Notes: generated by a model from the sequence alone, not told the origin. A stretch of 64,000 nt of DNA from Eremophila alpestris peregrina (GCA_009792885.1 WMCF01000015.1:9159750-9223749); one strand, 5' to 3'. Shown: positions 26,308-38,639, numbered from the stretch's first letter. Translations and numbers: made by a program.

Positions 26308-27186
26308 CTAAGGGTGAGGGATCCAGACTAGCTGGACACCAGATGTAAACCAAAGCTTCCCCCTCTCAACTCAATAGGGGAGAAAACTTGCAGTGAAAGA
26401 CTTGTGGGTTGATACAAGGACGGGGAGAAATATCACTCACCAACTACTGGCTTGCCTTGAACTTCATCCTGGGCTTCAGGAATGTGGGATACCTGCCACA
26501 GGAGACAGTCCTCCACAAATCTCTCCAACAGCAATCTTTCCCACAGGCTGCAGTTCTTCACCAACTTCCATGTGGTGCAGATCTTTAGGAACAGGCTGTT
26601 CTAGCATGAGTCTCCACGGGGTCACAAGTATTGCCAGTAAACCTGCTCCAGCCCCTCATGGGGCCCCAGGTCCTGCCAGGAACATTCTCCACTCACTATG
26701 GGTTTCCCATGGGATCACAGACTCATTCCTTTGGGCATCCACCTATTCCAGTGTTGGATCCTGCACAGGCTGCAGGTGGATCTCTGCACTTGGACCCCAC
26801 AGGCCACAGGAGGACCGCCTGTTTCACCATGGGCTTCACCACGGGCTGCATGGGAATCTCGGCTCCAGCAAGTGGATCACATGCTCCTTCTCCTTCTCTA
26901 CAGACCTGGGTGCCTGCTGAGCTGCTTCTCTCATGAATTCTCACTCTTCTCTCAGGCTGCTTTTTCGCTCTTCACACAGTAACTTTTCCTCCTTCTTAAC
27001 TCTGATGTCCCAAAGGTGCTACCACCGTCACTGATGGGCTCAGCCTTGGCCAGTGGTGGATCCATCTTGGAGCTGGCTGGCAGTGGCTCTGTTGAACATA
27101 GAGAAATCTTCTGGCAGCTTCTCACAGAAGCCACCCCTGAAGCCCCCCCGCTCACATCAAAACCTTTCCATATAAACCAAATACAC
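26308..27186 (-). mobile_element. Long avian ERV LTR (about 0.9 kb), internally deleted
   Basis: The plus strand shows the antisense of a widespread bird LTR: 'gctggacaccagatgtaaac' and 'acttgtgggttgatacaagg' at the left, then a run of imperfect units of 'ctccagc...gtgg...ggctgcag' character. To the right are 'ctgatgggctcagccttggc', 'gtggatccatcttggagctg' and 'ggcagcttctcacagaagcc'. The segment that normally carries the AATAAA signal near the left end appears deleted. Borders are approximate and no target duplication was found. Several overlapping frames of 73-175 codons on both strands come from the repeat's high GC and are not genes. Confidence 0.78.
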
Positions 27187-30100
27187 CAAGAAACACTTTT
27201 CAGAATTAATTCCAAGTGTGTTCTGGGAGATACCGTAGAAGAAGGAGGATTCTTAATTAGAATGTGGCCATGCTGTTTGGAGAGTAGGAGAATTTAATAA
27301 TATGAATGCAAGCTGTTCTATGCCAGCTGGCCCCAACAGCAAACAACAGTCCTAGACATATTTAATTTACTAGCCTAAATGTAGCTTTTGTGCTCTTCCA
27401 AAGTGCTCATGCAGCAGTATATTCCTTAGCAAAGGAGAATAAGCACCAACTTTTTAATAGGGAAAAAACCCCAAATGTTTAATTACAATGGTATAATTTT
27501 GTAGAGCAAAGGAGTATCAATATATTTTCCCTCAAGCAAGATGATTCAATAACCATGAAAATGAATACTAAGTACAGATGTCCTAAGTGAAGACTGGGGT
27601 TTTCTTGAGATTTCAACAGGATAATTGCATATTTATTGAAACAGTTATTATTAATTTTTTAATGGGAAAATGTGTTCCATCATTTATTGTTAGTCTAATT
27701 AAAGTCTTAACAGTCTAATTAAAACACAAGAAACTGTTATTATTGGTCTAATTACAATGAGAGTAATATTAATAAATCATTGACACAGAGAAGATATGGG
27801 CTTCCTAATATTAACCAGTTTTTCCTGAGATTAGGCTCATTACTGGTGTATCTCTGTGTCGTATCACCTTCAGGTTTACTCATCCCAAAATACAGGGATA
27901 TATAATACAAGGAGGAGTCATCAGCTTCATTAGGTTTTTGCCAAGAGGAATATGACACTCATAGTGGAAGTTTTTGGGTCCTATTTTGGGTCCACTTGGG
28001 GCTCTTTTTATAAGTTTTTTTAATCACCATTTTCTTAACCAATTTTTTTCCCCTTGGTTTCCATCAAGAATTTGTCTGTTTGTGCTACTTAACTTAGTTA
28101 TTTATAGCAACATAATACATTGCCAAAATAATACACACGGCTGGTACTGATTTTTAATTTTTTTTTGTTTGTTTGATTGGCAAGTTTTGTTGGTTTGTTT
28201 GTTTGTTTTTTGGTTTTTGGGGTTTTTTTTGCCATAGTGTAGGATTTTCAGACCCTCACCATAGAGGATAATCTCAGAGTTTAGCCAAGCCAAGCTGGGC
28301 AATAGTCCCCTTCTCCCAGATAATTGCTATAACACTTAAAACTAGCTGCTCAGACTCAGGCATGCCAGACAAGTCTTGAGGGCCATCTTTATCAGGTCAA
28401 TAATTTGACTGCAGTAGGAATAACAAAATCATCTTTTCTAACCCCTCAAAGTAGAAAAAAAAAAAAGCCTTCTGTATACTTTGGGGGCAGGAGTTCAAAC
28501 TGCAATGCTGAAGAGAAAAGTAAGTATCCTGTGGGCTCCAGGGAAAAAAGAACAGTATTAAGATTTTTTTTGCTTTGATTATTTATGTTTGCTCTTTCCT
28601 CAGTGTCTATAATGGAAAATGAATATGAAAATTTAATGTAAAAATACATCTTAAACCCTCTGATCTTAAATGTAGGGAAATCAATAGCTAATTTTTCATT
28701 TATCTTCAAATGTTTTAAATAAAGAGGTGCACTAACAACAAATAAGAATGGAACATTGCTTGATTGTGTGATTAACTGTAAGTCCAAAACTTAAATTATA
28801 TTTTGGGACCTCAGAAGGATGAGCCTATGTGAATTAATAAGCCATGTGTGAGTATATGCTTTCTTTCTGTTCAAAATTAATTTTAAACTTTCTTGCTTCT
28901 AAACTCTTTTTCCATTTCCAGGACATCTGGTGCCTAAAAATCACAGCATAACAGCTCCAGACTTTCTCATTTTGTAATTAAAGAAAGCCTGGATTTTTAG
29001 GTCTTGCTGTGAAGATCACAGTATGTGTATTTATGAGTCTGGCATATCCCTCTCACTTACTAGCTTGGTTGCAATTTTTTATCTTCTCATAAGCTCAGAG
29101 CTGATAATTCACAGAGTGTTTGTGATGCTGTGAAGGGACCTAGTTCCTTAAAAAGCTGACCTTGGAATCAGTTTTGAGGGACGTGATCTAAGACAGAGGG
29201 AAGACAGATTGTGAACCTCAGCAAGATACAGCACATGGATGATCCAAACAATCCACATTGGATTGTAAGTACAAACACCTGAGTCAGATTTCCTTTATGG
29301 CCAATAGGGAGAATTATACTTTTTATACCAACTTAAAATATTATAGATATCAGCTTGTATGTATTATACTTATATCTATATAAGTATATAGATATTATAT
29401 AATTTATGTCTAAAGCAGATTGAAAGAAAATTTTATTTCTTTCTTGAATGTTAAGGTCCCCTAAAGTTATTGACTGTGAGGTAGATGTTTCTTCTATAGA
29501 TCTCCAGATTCCTGCTAGAGTCTAGGATGGCCAAGGATCCCTGTATCCCTATTTTGAGCAAATATGGCATTGTCAAATGATTTGAGTGACATGATAATTT
29601 CCCAGATATTTCAGAGGATGTAGTGAATTTTATGGACAATTTAACCTAATTTTCTGTTCCTCGTGCCCTTTTCTATCCTTAAAAAGATAAAATTACTTTT
29701 TACCTGTAAAACTGAAAGAAAAATTCAAGTTAATTTAGATATTTACATTCCTTGCCAATTACTCCAGAACTTAAAGGGATTAATGTTTTTCCTTCCACAC
29801 TCTCTTTTAAATGTTCCTCTCAATTTAATAAAAAAAGCCCCAAAACATAACTTACATCACTTCCCCCTACTAGAATGCAAAGACTAAAAACATACAGTTT
29901 AAAAAAAAAAAAAGATCTTGAATTTAATTTTTTAAACTTTTTTACATCTTTTTATAATCAAAATCTAAGAGGAACTTTAAAAAATCTATTTAATTATATT
30001 CTCTATGGGATCATTTTAAGCTTTAGAAGTGTTTTCCATTAACATTCAAAGCTAAGTTTGATTTAGGTTGTCAAAACAATGACAACAGTGACAGAATCTT

Positions 30101-30482
30101 AAATTTTTCTTTCACAAAAATTTTTAAGTACCCTCTGGAGATTTACAAATACATTTAGAAACAAAAGTAAGATAGGATTTACCAAGAACCATTAATGTTA
30201 ATTTTCTAAGTGAAACATCTCAGCTACTGTCAGCTACACCATTTAGATAAGTTAATGTATTTTGAAGAGAATAAGCATTTGACTTCTAAAGATTTATTAT
30301 TTTTTGGCAGAATCAAGCTGAAATAATTCCAAATGTATTTAAATCAAGTTAAAATCCCTACCAGTTCCTTAATTTCCTTACAGAGATTGCTTTTCCTAAG
30401 GTCTTTTTTTTTTAGTTCGGCTTTATTAAGGCAGCTCAGGAATAACAGTAGGTGACACCCCCCTAACAGACACCATCATTGC
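27187..30482. other. AT-rich non-coding stretch
   Basis: No transposon or gene is recognised. It has a GTTT/T-rich tract at 28150-28230, repeated 'tctaattaaa' words near 27690-27750, and a palindromic TATA-rich patch at 29370-29400. The longest frame (113 codons, minus, 28446-28787) has no domain. Confidence 0.45.
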
Positions 30483-30969
30483 TGGCTTAGTCATTTGTAA
30501 GGAATTAAAAGAACAGTTGCCTGTCTCAAACACTGTCAAGCCCACAGAAGGAACTGTGGCAAGATAAGCCACCACAATGGGAAGTTGAGATAAGCACAGA
30601 AGGGAGGACTTTGTGACAGGAAGGTGCTAATTCCAGGCCTGGTGGAGATAAGATCTGGTTAGCACATCCTGGTTAATGAATCCTGTCAAAAAATCCCACT
30701 GTGGCAAACTGTGGGAAAGGAAGGAACAGCTCATTACACATAACAATCCTGTCTCTTATACACATCTAGATGTGTATAAGAGACAGGTATAAAGGTGGCA
30801 CCCCCAGAAGAATGACTCCAGAACCTCCACCACCAAGAGGCCCAGAGTGAAGAAGGACCAACTGGATCCATGAGTGATGATAAATAAAATCCAAGTTACT
30901 GACTATAACATATGGTCTCATTTGCAGCTTAATACAGAAGAGGCATCTCTCACTGATTGGATCACAACG
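30483..30969 (+). mobile_element. LTR-like element carrying an adapter artefact
   Basis: This block has an LTR layout: GTATAAAGG at 30787-30795 as promoter box, AATAAA near 30884-30890, and a short tail after it. It lies between near-identical 10-mers CCATCATTGC (30473-30482) and CCATTATTGC (30970-30979), which may mark the borders. Ten bases is longer than usual for an avian ERV target duplication, so the ends are provisional. The adapter at 30749-30786 sits directly before the TATA box, so the sequence as given may not be contiguous. Confidence 0.45.
30749..30786. other. Tn5 mosaic-end pair (mate-pair library junction)
   Basis: Positions 30749-30767 read CTGTCTCTTATACACATCT and 30768-30786 read AGATGTGTATAAGAGACAG. 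These are the two 19-bp hyperactive Tn5 mosaic ends joined head to head, a perfect palindrome. This is the known junction of tagmentation mate-pair libraries. A natural Tn5 event would leave a 9-bp duplication, but the flanks ATAACAATC and GTATAAAGG differ. It is almost certainly untrimmed adapter in the assembly. Confidence 0.97.
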
Positions 30970-32082
30970 CCATTATTGCAGTAATGGCCTTAAAGTGCTT
31001 CAAAGTGTCAGGAAATAAAAATAAAATTGTAGAACTTTTTTTTTTTTTTTGGGTTTTTTTTTTGACACATTGAGTATTTTGGAGGACTGAAGACTATCTA
31101 AAGTAAGTCATGCCCAGGCTTTTCAAATCTTGACAATATTAATGCAAATAGCTGAGAGTTTTGTGCCATGTGGGGTCTCCCTTTCTTGTATTGCTAAATA
31201 ATAAGAGAAAAACAATGTATTTCTAGCTGATTTTGATATTTTCAGTATTTCTTTCTACCAGCATGATTTGCTTGTCCTTAGCATCACTTCTCTGCCTATC
31301 TATTTTCCTCCTCTATTAAAGTGTAAGAAATAAACATTTTTAAGGGATCTGAGGAAAGTCCTCTGTGATCCCCAGAATGCACCAAGATTACAGCTGATTC
31401 CAATCCCCAGTTTGTTTTTTGGGGTTTTCAAACTAATGCAGATACGGAAACTGCTACTTTTAAAGATTATATTCAAAATGCATACGTGAGACAGGGAATC
31501 CAAAAGCAACATTGGCACCAAAGTAGTGTAAATTATTTCCTCTGAGTCTTGTGAGAGAACTCCTGTTCAGAATTAAGCATTAAACCTGAGGGGCTTTGTG
31601 GAATTGCAAGACATTTCATAAAACATTTACAGCAGTATAAGGAATATTTTATTGTAACCAAAGCAAATTTTATTATCCTACACTTCCATTACAGTTGTGG
31701 CTAAAAATCTTTTTAAACTTCTCATAGGATTGAATCTCTTTTCCTTTTAGAAACAAATTGTCCTCTGAGCATGAAAAAAGACTAGAAAAGAGAATTAAAC
31801 TAGAGCTCTAACTTTATGCATTTGAAGATAAGTGAAATAAATGGTATTCAAAATTACTTAAGAATATAGTACAGATTTTATAATAAATGTAGAGATACTG
31901 AGAATAATCAGTCATTAATTCTGACACATCATTTTTCAGATTACTGATCACTATGATATCCCAGGTAAGATGAAGAAAGGTATACAATGGCTTATATGTA
32001 GGGGGGTAAATGACAAAAGTAGTATTTTTTAAAAGGGAAAAATTAAATATGTTGTAGTTTTCAGAGTAATTTGTAGAATGAT

Positions 32083-32135
32083 AGAATCATTAAGGTTGGA
32101 AAAGACTTTCAAGATCATTGAGTCCAACATTTTGA
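32083..32135 (-). mobile_element. CR1 LINE 3' tail, minus
   Basis: 'gatagaatcattaaggttgg' followed by 'aagatcattgagtccaacat' is the antisense CR1 terminus. It meets a plus-strand CR1 tail directly to its right. Confidence 0.8.
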
Positions 32136-32262
32136 GCCTTGTTGGCTTGTAGATGTGGCACTTAGGGACATGGCTTACTGTAGACTTGGATAATTTCAGG
32201 TTTGTGGTTAGACTTAATGACCTCAAATATCTTTTCCAGCCTAAACGGTTCTATGATTCCAA
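32136..32262 (+). mobile_element. CR1 LINE 3' tail, plus
   Basis: 'atgtggcacttagggacatg', 'agacttaatgacctcaaata' and 'ccagcctaaacggttctatg' are the sense 3' end of a CR1 subfamily. Together with 32083-32135 this forms a back-to-back pair with both 3' ends facing outward. Confidence 0.82.
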
Positions 32263-32299
32263 ACCCAAACAAAACAAAATCCATCCTTCATCTTACATC

Positions 32300-32443
32300 A
32301 TTCCTAGAAGTGTCCAAGGCTAGGTTGGACGGGGCTTTAAGAAATCTTGTTTAGTGCAAGATGTCCCTTCACAAAGCAGGGGAGTTGGAATTAGAGGATC
32401 TTTAAGATCCCTTCTAACCCAAACCTATCCATGATTCTGTGAT
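32300..32443 (+). mobile_element. CR1 LINE 3' tail
   Basis: 'gtccaaggctaggttggacg', 'gcaggggagttggaattaga' and 'acctatccatgattctgtga' give a clear sense CR1 3' end of a different subfamily from the one just upstream. Confidence 0.85.
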
Positions 32444-33551
32444 CACATTCATTCATCAGTATCCTATTTCCCCACCTTGGGAAAGTGATAACAAATTTGA
32501 GGAAGGTGATAATGTATAGATATTTCTAAATTACATGATGCTACATTTCTGATTGACCTTTTGTAGCTGAGCATTTTTTGTTATCTCCTCCTCCTTGTGG
32601 AAGGAGAATGGACTGTAAGATAAACATGCAGTAGAAACAGAACAATGACCTGGAAACATTTCACATGTGTAGCTATTAGGAAATTTCAGACCACTGAAGT
32701 CAGACCACTGATGAATACTGAAACTATGACATGAATGGCCACAGGTCATTCACATAGGTGTGTTGAATTCTCCTCAACATTAAAATATAATGTAAATCTT
32801 GGTTAAGACTGTTAAGCCTGTACACACATCCTTGTTTCTGACTAGGGAATGGGGAGAGGAAGGTGGCACTACCTACCGTCTACCACATTTTTTCTTGTGT
32901 TTAAGATAAGCAAAATAATTGCATTAGGTAAATCTTAAGGCCCTTGGAAAGAAAAACTTAAAAAGGAGGGACAAAATAAAAGTAGCACAAAACAAATAAA
33001 AAACATCTTCACAGCTGAGGATGCCAAGATGACCATTCATATCATCTTCTCTTTGCTTATATATTCTATTTCTCTGTTCCAGGAAACTTTAAAAGTCTGT
33101 TAAGTTATACAAGTTACTTTAGTGTTCTTACTTCCAAATATCATCCAGCAATGCTTCTGGGCATTGGAAAAAACATAAAAATAAAAATGCATGAGTTTGT
33201 GTGAAGACAAAGCTCCATGGAATATGTTTCTGAAGTTATTCTGGAGAAATTATAATTTTCAATTTTATTGTTCCTTGAAGTCTAGGGAATAAGTGTGCCA
33301 ATAGTTCAGACAGTAATACTTGATTTAAGAAGTGCAGGAATATATCTTATAGCATATTGCAAACAGAGATGTTATATGGCACACCCAAAGCCTTGGCAAG
33401 TCACATGGACTATACAAGTGTCATCTTTTCTGTTCATACAAAAGAGACAAACAAAACTTCTATCTGTATATTTATCTGTACACATTGGTGTAATTTAAAG
33501 GGGATTTTTTGACTTTTCTTCTAATTCCTTGTATGTGTTTGTTTTGTTGTA

Positions 33552-33553
<2 letters not shown>

Positions 33554-33622
<69 letters not shown>
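33554..33622. repeat. 69-base uninterrupted T run
   Basis: Positions 33554-33622 are all T. This is by far the longest homopolymer in the window. It could be the antisense poly-A tail of a retroposed RNA copy whose body would lie to the right (a minus-strand AATAAA sits at 33673-33678), a slippage-grown tract, or a length error in assembly. CR1 elements do not leave poly-A tails. Confidence 0.95.
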
Positions 33623-33626
<4 letters not shown>

Positions 33627-34221
33627 ATGTGCATCATATATCCTGAAAGATGACAAAATACAACAGAAGATTTTTATTGCTGACTTCTGGGTCATTTTTA
33701 CCTGAAAACTAATTCTATCACTAGATAAAAGGAAATGCAGCGTTGCATCTCTATTCCCTCAGCTTTTCCCTCCCAAATCTTCTTTTAAAATGACATATAA
33801 AGGCATCTATACACGGAACTGCATTCAACATACATAAATTCAGTAAATTTTATTAAATCTTCAAATCTAAAAGGACCATGTTATATATATCTGTAAGACT
33901 GAGTTACAATTTTGAAATGCAATCTTATCTCTCATTTTTCCTTTAATCTAAAAAGAGCTGACTATTTCTCATTACACTGAATGTATTCTCCTGCTACCAG
34001 AGAGGCCCGTGATTACAAGGTATATATCACTGTATGGGAATCATGACACTTTGCTTTAGTCTGCAAAACCCCTCACTTCAAGACATTACCTAATTTGAAA
34101 CACTACCTAATTTGAGATATTTCAGTAATAGCAAAACACTTTGTCTGCAGTCTTTTGCATTATTTGTTTTCTATTCTTTCAGTAATGAATCCTATGAATC
34201 CTGGGTTTTAAGAAGGTTTTT

Positions 34222-34300
34222 TTGGGGTTTATTTGTTTGTTTGTTTTATTTTGATATGGTTTGGGGTTTTGTTTGTTTGTTCGTTGGGGTTTTTTCTTTG
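34222..34300. repeat. GTTT/T-G rich low-complexity tract
   Basis: Irregular GTTT repeats are broken by GGGG blocks. A similar tract lies at 28150-28230. No function is inferred. Confidence 0.75.
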
Positions 34301-34896
34301 TTTCGGTTTTCTTTTCTGAAGCCTGTTAATTTATTCAATTATTTAGAATTAAATACCAATTTTAGCCCCTTTTTTTCTGTACTTGCATTTTGATATCTGA
34401 TTTTGAATGTGACAAATACTTTATTTCAGAAGATTGTCCTCACCAAAGTTTATGTCAAAGAACTTGCCCTAAATTGTATAGGATTTCTTTTGAAATGAAC
34501 ACAAATAGATCATTAAAGTTGGTATGAGAAAACATAAAATCTTTTTTTTTTCTTTCTTTCTTTTTTCCTTAGAAAAAGTTTGCATATGTTTTGGTGGCCA
34601 AGTCATTAATTTTTTTCTCTTTTATATGTACACTCAAATTTTTGAGTCTTGATGTTCTGTGGATGAATGAAGTATTATCAGAATTAAGACATGCCAAACA
34701 ACCTGAGGGAGAGCAGGTGAGACAGTTGCTTTGACAGTTTGAGTATGTATGTGTATGCTGCACTTGTAACTTTCTGCCTCTGACAGCCAAAGAGAAGGAG
34801 GGGACATGTCCATCGGTGCTTGTGCCTGCTGTGAGTCCAAATGTGGGGGCTTGCTGGGGGCAGAGCCTTGTCTGAGCCTGTCTGTGTGACACACTG

Positions 34897-34936
34897 TTTG
34901 TGTGTGTGTGTGTCTGTGTGTCTGTGTGTATGTCTG
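34897..34936. repeat. (TG)n microsatellite with TCTG interruptions
   Basis: An imperfect TG/TCTG repeat lies inside a locally GC-richer stretch (34690-35050). The minus-strand frames of 86-126 codons here are translations of the repeat (HTHT runs), not genes. Confidence 0.9.
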
Positions 34937-36998
34937 CAGGCTGACACACCTACGAGTGTGCCTCTATGTGTGTGTGCACCAGGCTGGGTTCCAGCAGCAC
35001 GCCAGAATGGATTCTGGGATGGAGCAACCAGAGGTCACAGCTCTTGACGTCCCTTCACTACCTCCTCAAATTCATTTCTGAATTTTCTAAGTGAAAGCTC
35101 TAGAAAAAGAGGAAAGCTATTTGATGTATTGCAAATTCAAATAGAATCAGGAATATTTCAAATTTAGAGGAAAATAGTGACTCAGAGAAAGATCCGACAT
35201 GCTTCATCACCTAGCTTAAGCTTGAACTTGAGTTTAGGTAAAATGGATCAAGAATATGCTAAGATTTAACACACCTGTTTTTAGCTGTTGAAAAGTACAG
35301 TGCTGCAGTCTCATCATTGACATCCCTTCTAAAAGTCTGCAAGAAGCATTAGATTTTAAAAATAGAAGTAAGTTAAATCTTCAGGTGTCTGCATACAACT
35401 AATCAACCACAATTCTTTCTGCAGTCAATACACCACCAGTGAACAATTTCCCCTATTTTAAGGTAGGCATCTAATTTAGGTAGAAGGAAGGGCCCCCTGA
35501 GGTGCCTGTTTCTCTCCAGACAATACAGAAAATGAGAAGAAAACAGCATAAGTTAACTATTCAAGCAGCCACCTCAGCTGTAGCACAATCAAGTTGCATA
35601 AGGCAAAATGGTTCCTACCTTCAAGTTTTATTCCTTTTAGATTTCTGTAAGTAGAAGGAACACAAAGAATATTAATGTATCCCCAAAGCCTTATCCAGTC
35701 ACAACAATTTTTGCTAATTTCTAACCCAGCATTTAACTTACTGCTAGTTCTAACACAGCTGTGAGAATATCACAGACTGAATGGGAAATTGCCATGCATT
35801 TTGAAGACATTGATTACCCCTTAAATCATCACCTACCTTGGTTTCCTCTTTTGCTACAGTTGCTCTTTAGTTTTCTAACAGTAATTAATTCCAGTTTAAT
35901 TACACAAACAAGGAAGCAAACAAATAAATCATTTTGGCATGAAAAGGTAAAAAAACCCAGTCAACAAGCAAACACTTTCTCCCTCTGCCATGACTCAGGG
36001 ATGTAAGCTAAAAATAAAATATTAAAATTCTCATTAAAATAATAAAACAACATGTTATGAATGTATTTCCATCAGGGAATTAGAAAATGCTGAATGAAAT
36101 ATTGTCGCTTGTTCATGGTTTCCTGTTCTTCTTAAAATGATGTATAATATATTCACTTCTCAAGCAGAAAATATGGAGTGTATGGCAATGTTCTATTAAA
36201 TTGCTCTTTTTCTTCATTGCACAAAATGCTTTATAATTGTGCTTATTTGCTTTAAGTCCTGATATTAATGAATAAGTTGCTCATCTCTGTAAATATGAGA
36301 TTTACATGTTTTTTATAAAAATAAATCTGTTGTGTGCCATATTACTTTATTGTGAAAAATAAAATTTTCTTATCACTGACTTAATTAATGCTTGTTTTTG
36401 CTATAGTTCTCTCATTATAAGGACTATTGATTCTGGTGGCAAATATAAGGAAGAATTGAAAGCAGTTACTACCAAATGTTCAAATTTGTCTTTTTTCTAT
36501 CATGTATTAATAATCACACATTAAGTAATCCCATTGTGTGAAATTTATGGTTTTCACTTTTTTTTTTCTCTTTTCAAAAATAAGAAATACATATTCTTTT
36601 TTGATAGTTGAAGAATACTTTTCTGGTAAAAAAAAAAAAACGTTCCTGACAAAAAGTTTTGACAAGCTCTACTTAATACTATTTCAGAAAATGACCTTAA
36701 TTCCAGAAGAGAATGAAATATTAGAGCCAAAAAGAGATTTGTATGATAAAGAAACTTAAGAATATAGAGCAGCTACCTACAAACCAGGCTGGATTATGTC
36801 TCATGTCACTGCTTTAGCAAAGCTTTGTATGACAATCAGATTATGTTCCATCCATAACTGATGTCCTGACCTGAGAAAGACTTAATATATTTATTAGTTC
36901 TTTGACAAGTCAGTAATAGAAGAGACAGGAGCAAAGATCTATGTTTTTCTACCAGGTAGTCTTTCTCCTTTTCTGTGGAGGATAGTATTAATTATGGA
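34937..36998. other. AT-rich non-coding stretch
   Basis: No gene or transposon is recognised. Frames are at most about 80 codons with no domain. Poly-A lies near 36629-36640. Confidence 0.45.
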
Positions 36999-37445
36999 AT
37001 GATGGAACCATTTAGGTTGCAAAAAACCTTTAAGGTTATTGAGCCAGACCACAAACCTATCACTGCCAAGTCCATAAACCTTGCCAGTAAGCACAATTCA
37101 ACTACACATCTTTTAATGCCTCCAAAGATGCCGACTTGACTGCTTCCCTGGGCAGCCTATTCCAATCCTGACAGGTCTTTTGGGGAAGAAAAAATTCTTA
37201 AACCCCCTTTACCCCAGACTAAACAAGAGCAGCTCCCTCAGCCACTCTGTATGCTGGACCCTTCACCAGTTCTGTTGTTCTTCTCTGGACATGCTTCAGC
37301 ACCTCAATGTCTTTCTTGTAGTGAGGAGGCTCAAAACAGAACACAAGATCTGAAGTGTGGCCTCACCAGCGCAGCAGGACCTGGCACTTTGCCTTGTTGA
37401 ATCTCACACCATTGGGCTCAGCATATCCATCCAGACTGTCCACCT
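36999..37445 (-). mobile_element. CR1 LINE 3' part, minus
   Basis: Plus-strand landmarks of an antisense CR1 appear in order: 'aggttgcaaaaaacctttaa', 'cttccctgggcagcctattc', 'cagctccctcagccactctg', 'tgttcttctctggacatgct', 'aagtgtggcctcaccagcgc'. The 5' truncation at about 37445 coincides with the start of an opposite CR1 piece. Confidence 0.88.
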
Positions 37446-37632
37446 TTCTTTACTGCAAGGGTGACTGAGAGCTGGCACAAGCTGCCCATGGATGATGTAA
37501 TTCCCCTCCTTAGATGTATTCAAAATCCATCTGGGCACAGTTCTGGGCAGCTGGCTCCAGGTGACCCTACCTGAGTATGGTTTTGCATAAGACAATCTCT
37601 AAAGGCTCCTTCAAATCTCTGTTGTCCTGAGA
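37446..37632 (+). mobile_element. CR1 LINE 3' part, plus
   Basis: 'tgagagctggcacaagctgc', 'cttagatgtattcaaaatcc', 'ctgggcagctggctccaggt' and 'aaaggctccttcaaatctct' match the sense CR1 3' end. It abuts the minus-strand CR1 at 36999-37445, giving a second back-to-back pair. Confidence 0.85.
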
Positions 37633-38227
37633 TAGTGATGTGTAGATCTATCCACACAAATATTCAACTGATTTTATGTTGGCTGATATCTGAAGTCATA
37701 TTTTATTAATCCATTTTTACTGAATATGCTGTTTTTTCCACAAAATTGCATTCTGTGTCATACTGTGGCAGAGATTCAGGTGAATATTTAGGTAAAGATC
37801 AAATTCTGTGTCACCTCAATAAGAATAATAAGTTTAACAATTACATACATCATAATAGAAGAATGTGTACAACACATATAGTGAAACTAAGGAAATATAA
37901 ATTCTAGTATGACATTTAAATATGAAGTAACCCCATACAATTTTTTATGTACTATGGACTCTGAGTATGGCTACTGTAATTCCGCATTGTTCAGGTTGAA
38001 GTAAATAATATTTAATGAGATTCAGTTTATAGAAACCATGGATTCCGTGCGATTGGAATATAGCTGGCAGGATCAGGCAGTGAGAAGACTAACAGCAGAT
38101 CCTACCGAAAAAAGAGGTGAAGAGCAAGGCATGCAATAAATGGAGTAGTCAGTAACTGAAGAATTATATGTTAAATCATAGTGAAAATAAATTTTTAAAT
38201 ATGGTGATTTTATATATTCAATAACAT

Positions 38228-38322
38228 GTGGTGTGGTTCTATGATGCACTGCACAGGGCCAGGAGTTTGACTCAATGATCCTGATGGGTCCCTTTCAACT
38301 CAGCACATTTCATGATTGTATG
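38228..38322 (+). mobile_element. CR1 LINE 3' tail
   Basis: 'gggccaggagtttgactcaa' and 'tgatcctgatgggtcccttt' end in 'catgattgtatgg', a sense CR1 terminus. Confidence 0.8.
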
Positions 38323-38639
38323 GCAATGTAGGCATGAGGCACAGTCCACAGATATACCAGAGATAATGAAGTAGGATTTTCTTTTTTCTGTATATCATGA
38401 TAATATTCAGACTTTTTTCCCAGAAAAGAAAAAGATATTACGTTATTACCCTGACACATTAGTGAGTAAGCTGAAGCAGTTTCACAGATAAAATGAGTGA
38501 ATTTACACAGAAACATGAAACATTACAGCAGATAGTAGGTAATTGATGTAACCACTGACTGGTGTGTTGAATATCCATTTTGCCAGTAAAGAAAAACAAT
38601 AACAATGTACAGACAGAATCCCAAACGTCTCAGAGTTCA

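Noticed and set aside
26393..26920. 175-codon plus-strand frame and overlapping frames on both strands
   Set aside because: It lies wholly inside a recognised avian LTR with internal imperfect repeats; several frames being open at once reflects base composition.
29224..29273. Possible first exon with MDDPNNPHWI followed by GTAAGT
   Set aside because: The donor is good, but there is no promoter, no convincing acceptor upstream and no matching downstream exon; chance cannot be excluded.
30740..30795. A real Tn5-type transposon insertion
   Set aside because: Only the two 19-bp ends are present with no element between them, and the 9-bp flanks do not match.
34569..34949. 126-codon minus-strand frame rich in HTHT
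   Set aside because: It is a translation of the TG/TCTG microsatellite and its flank.
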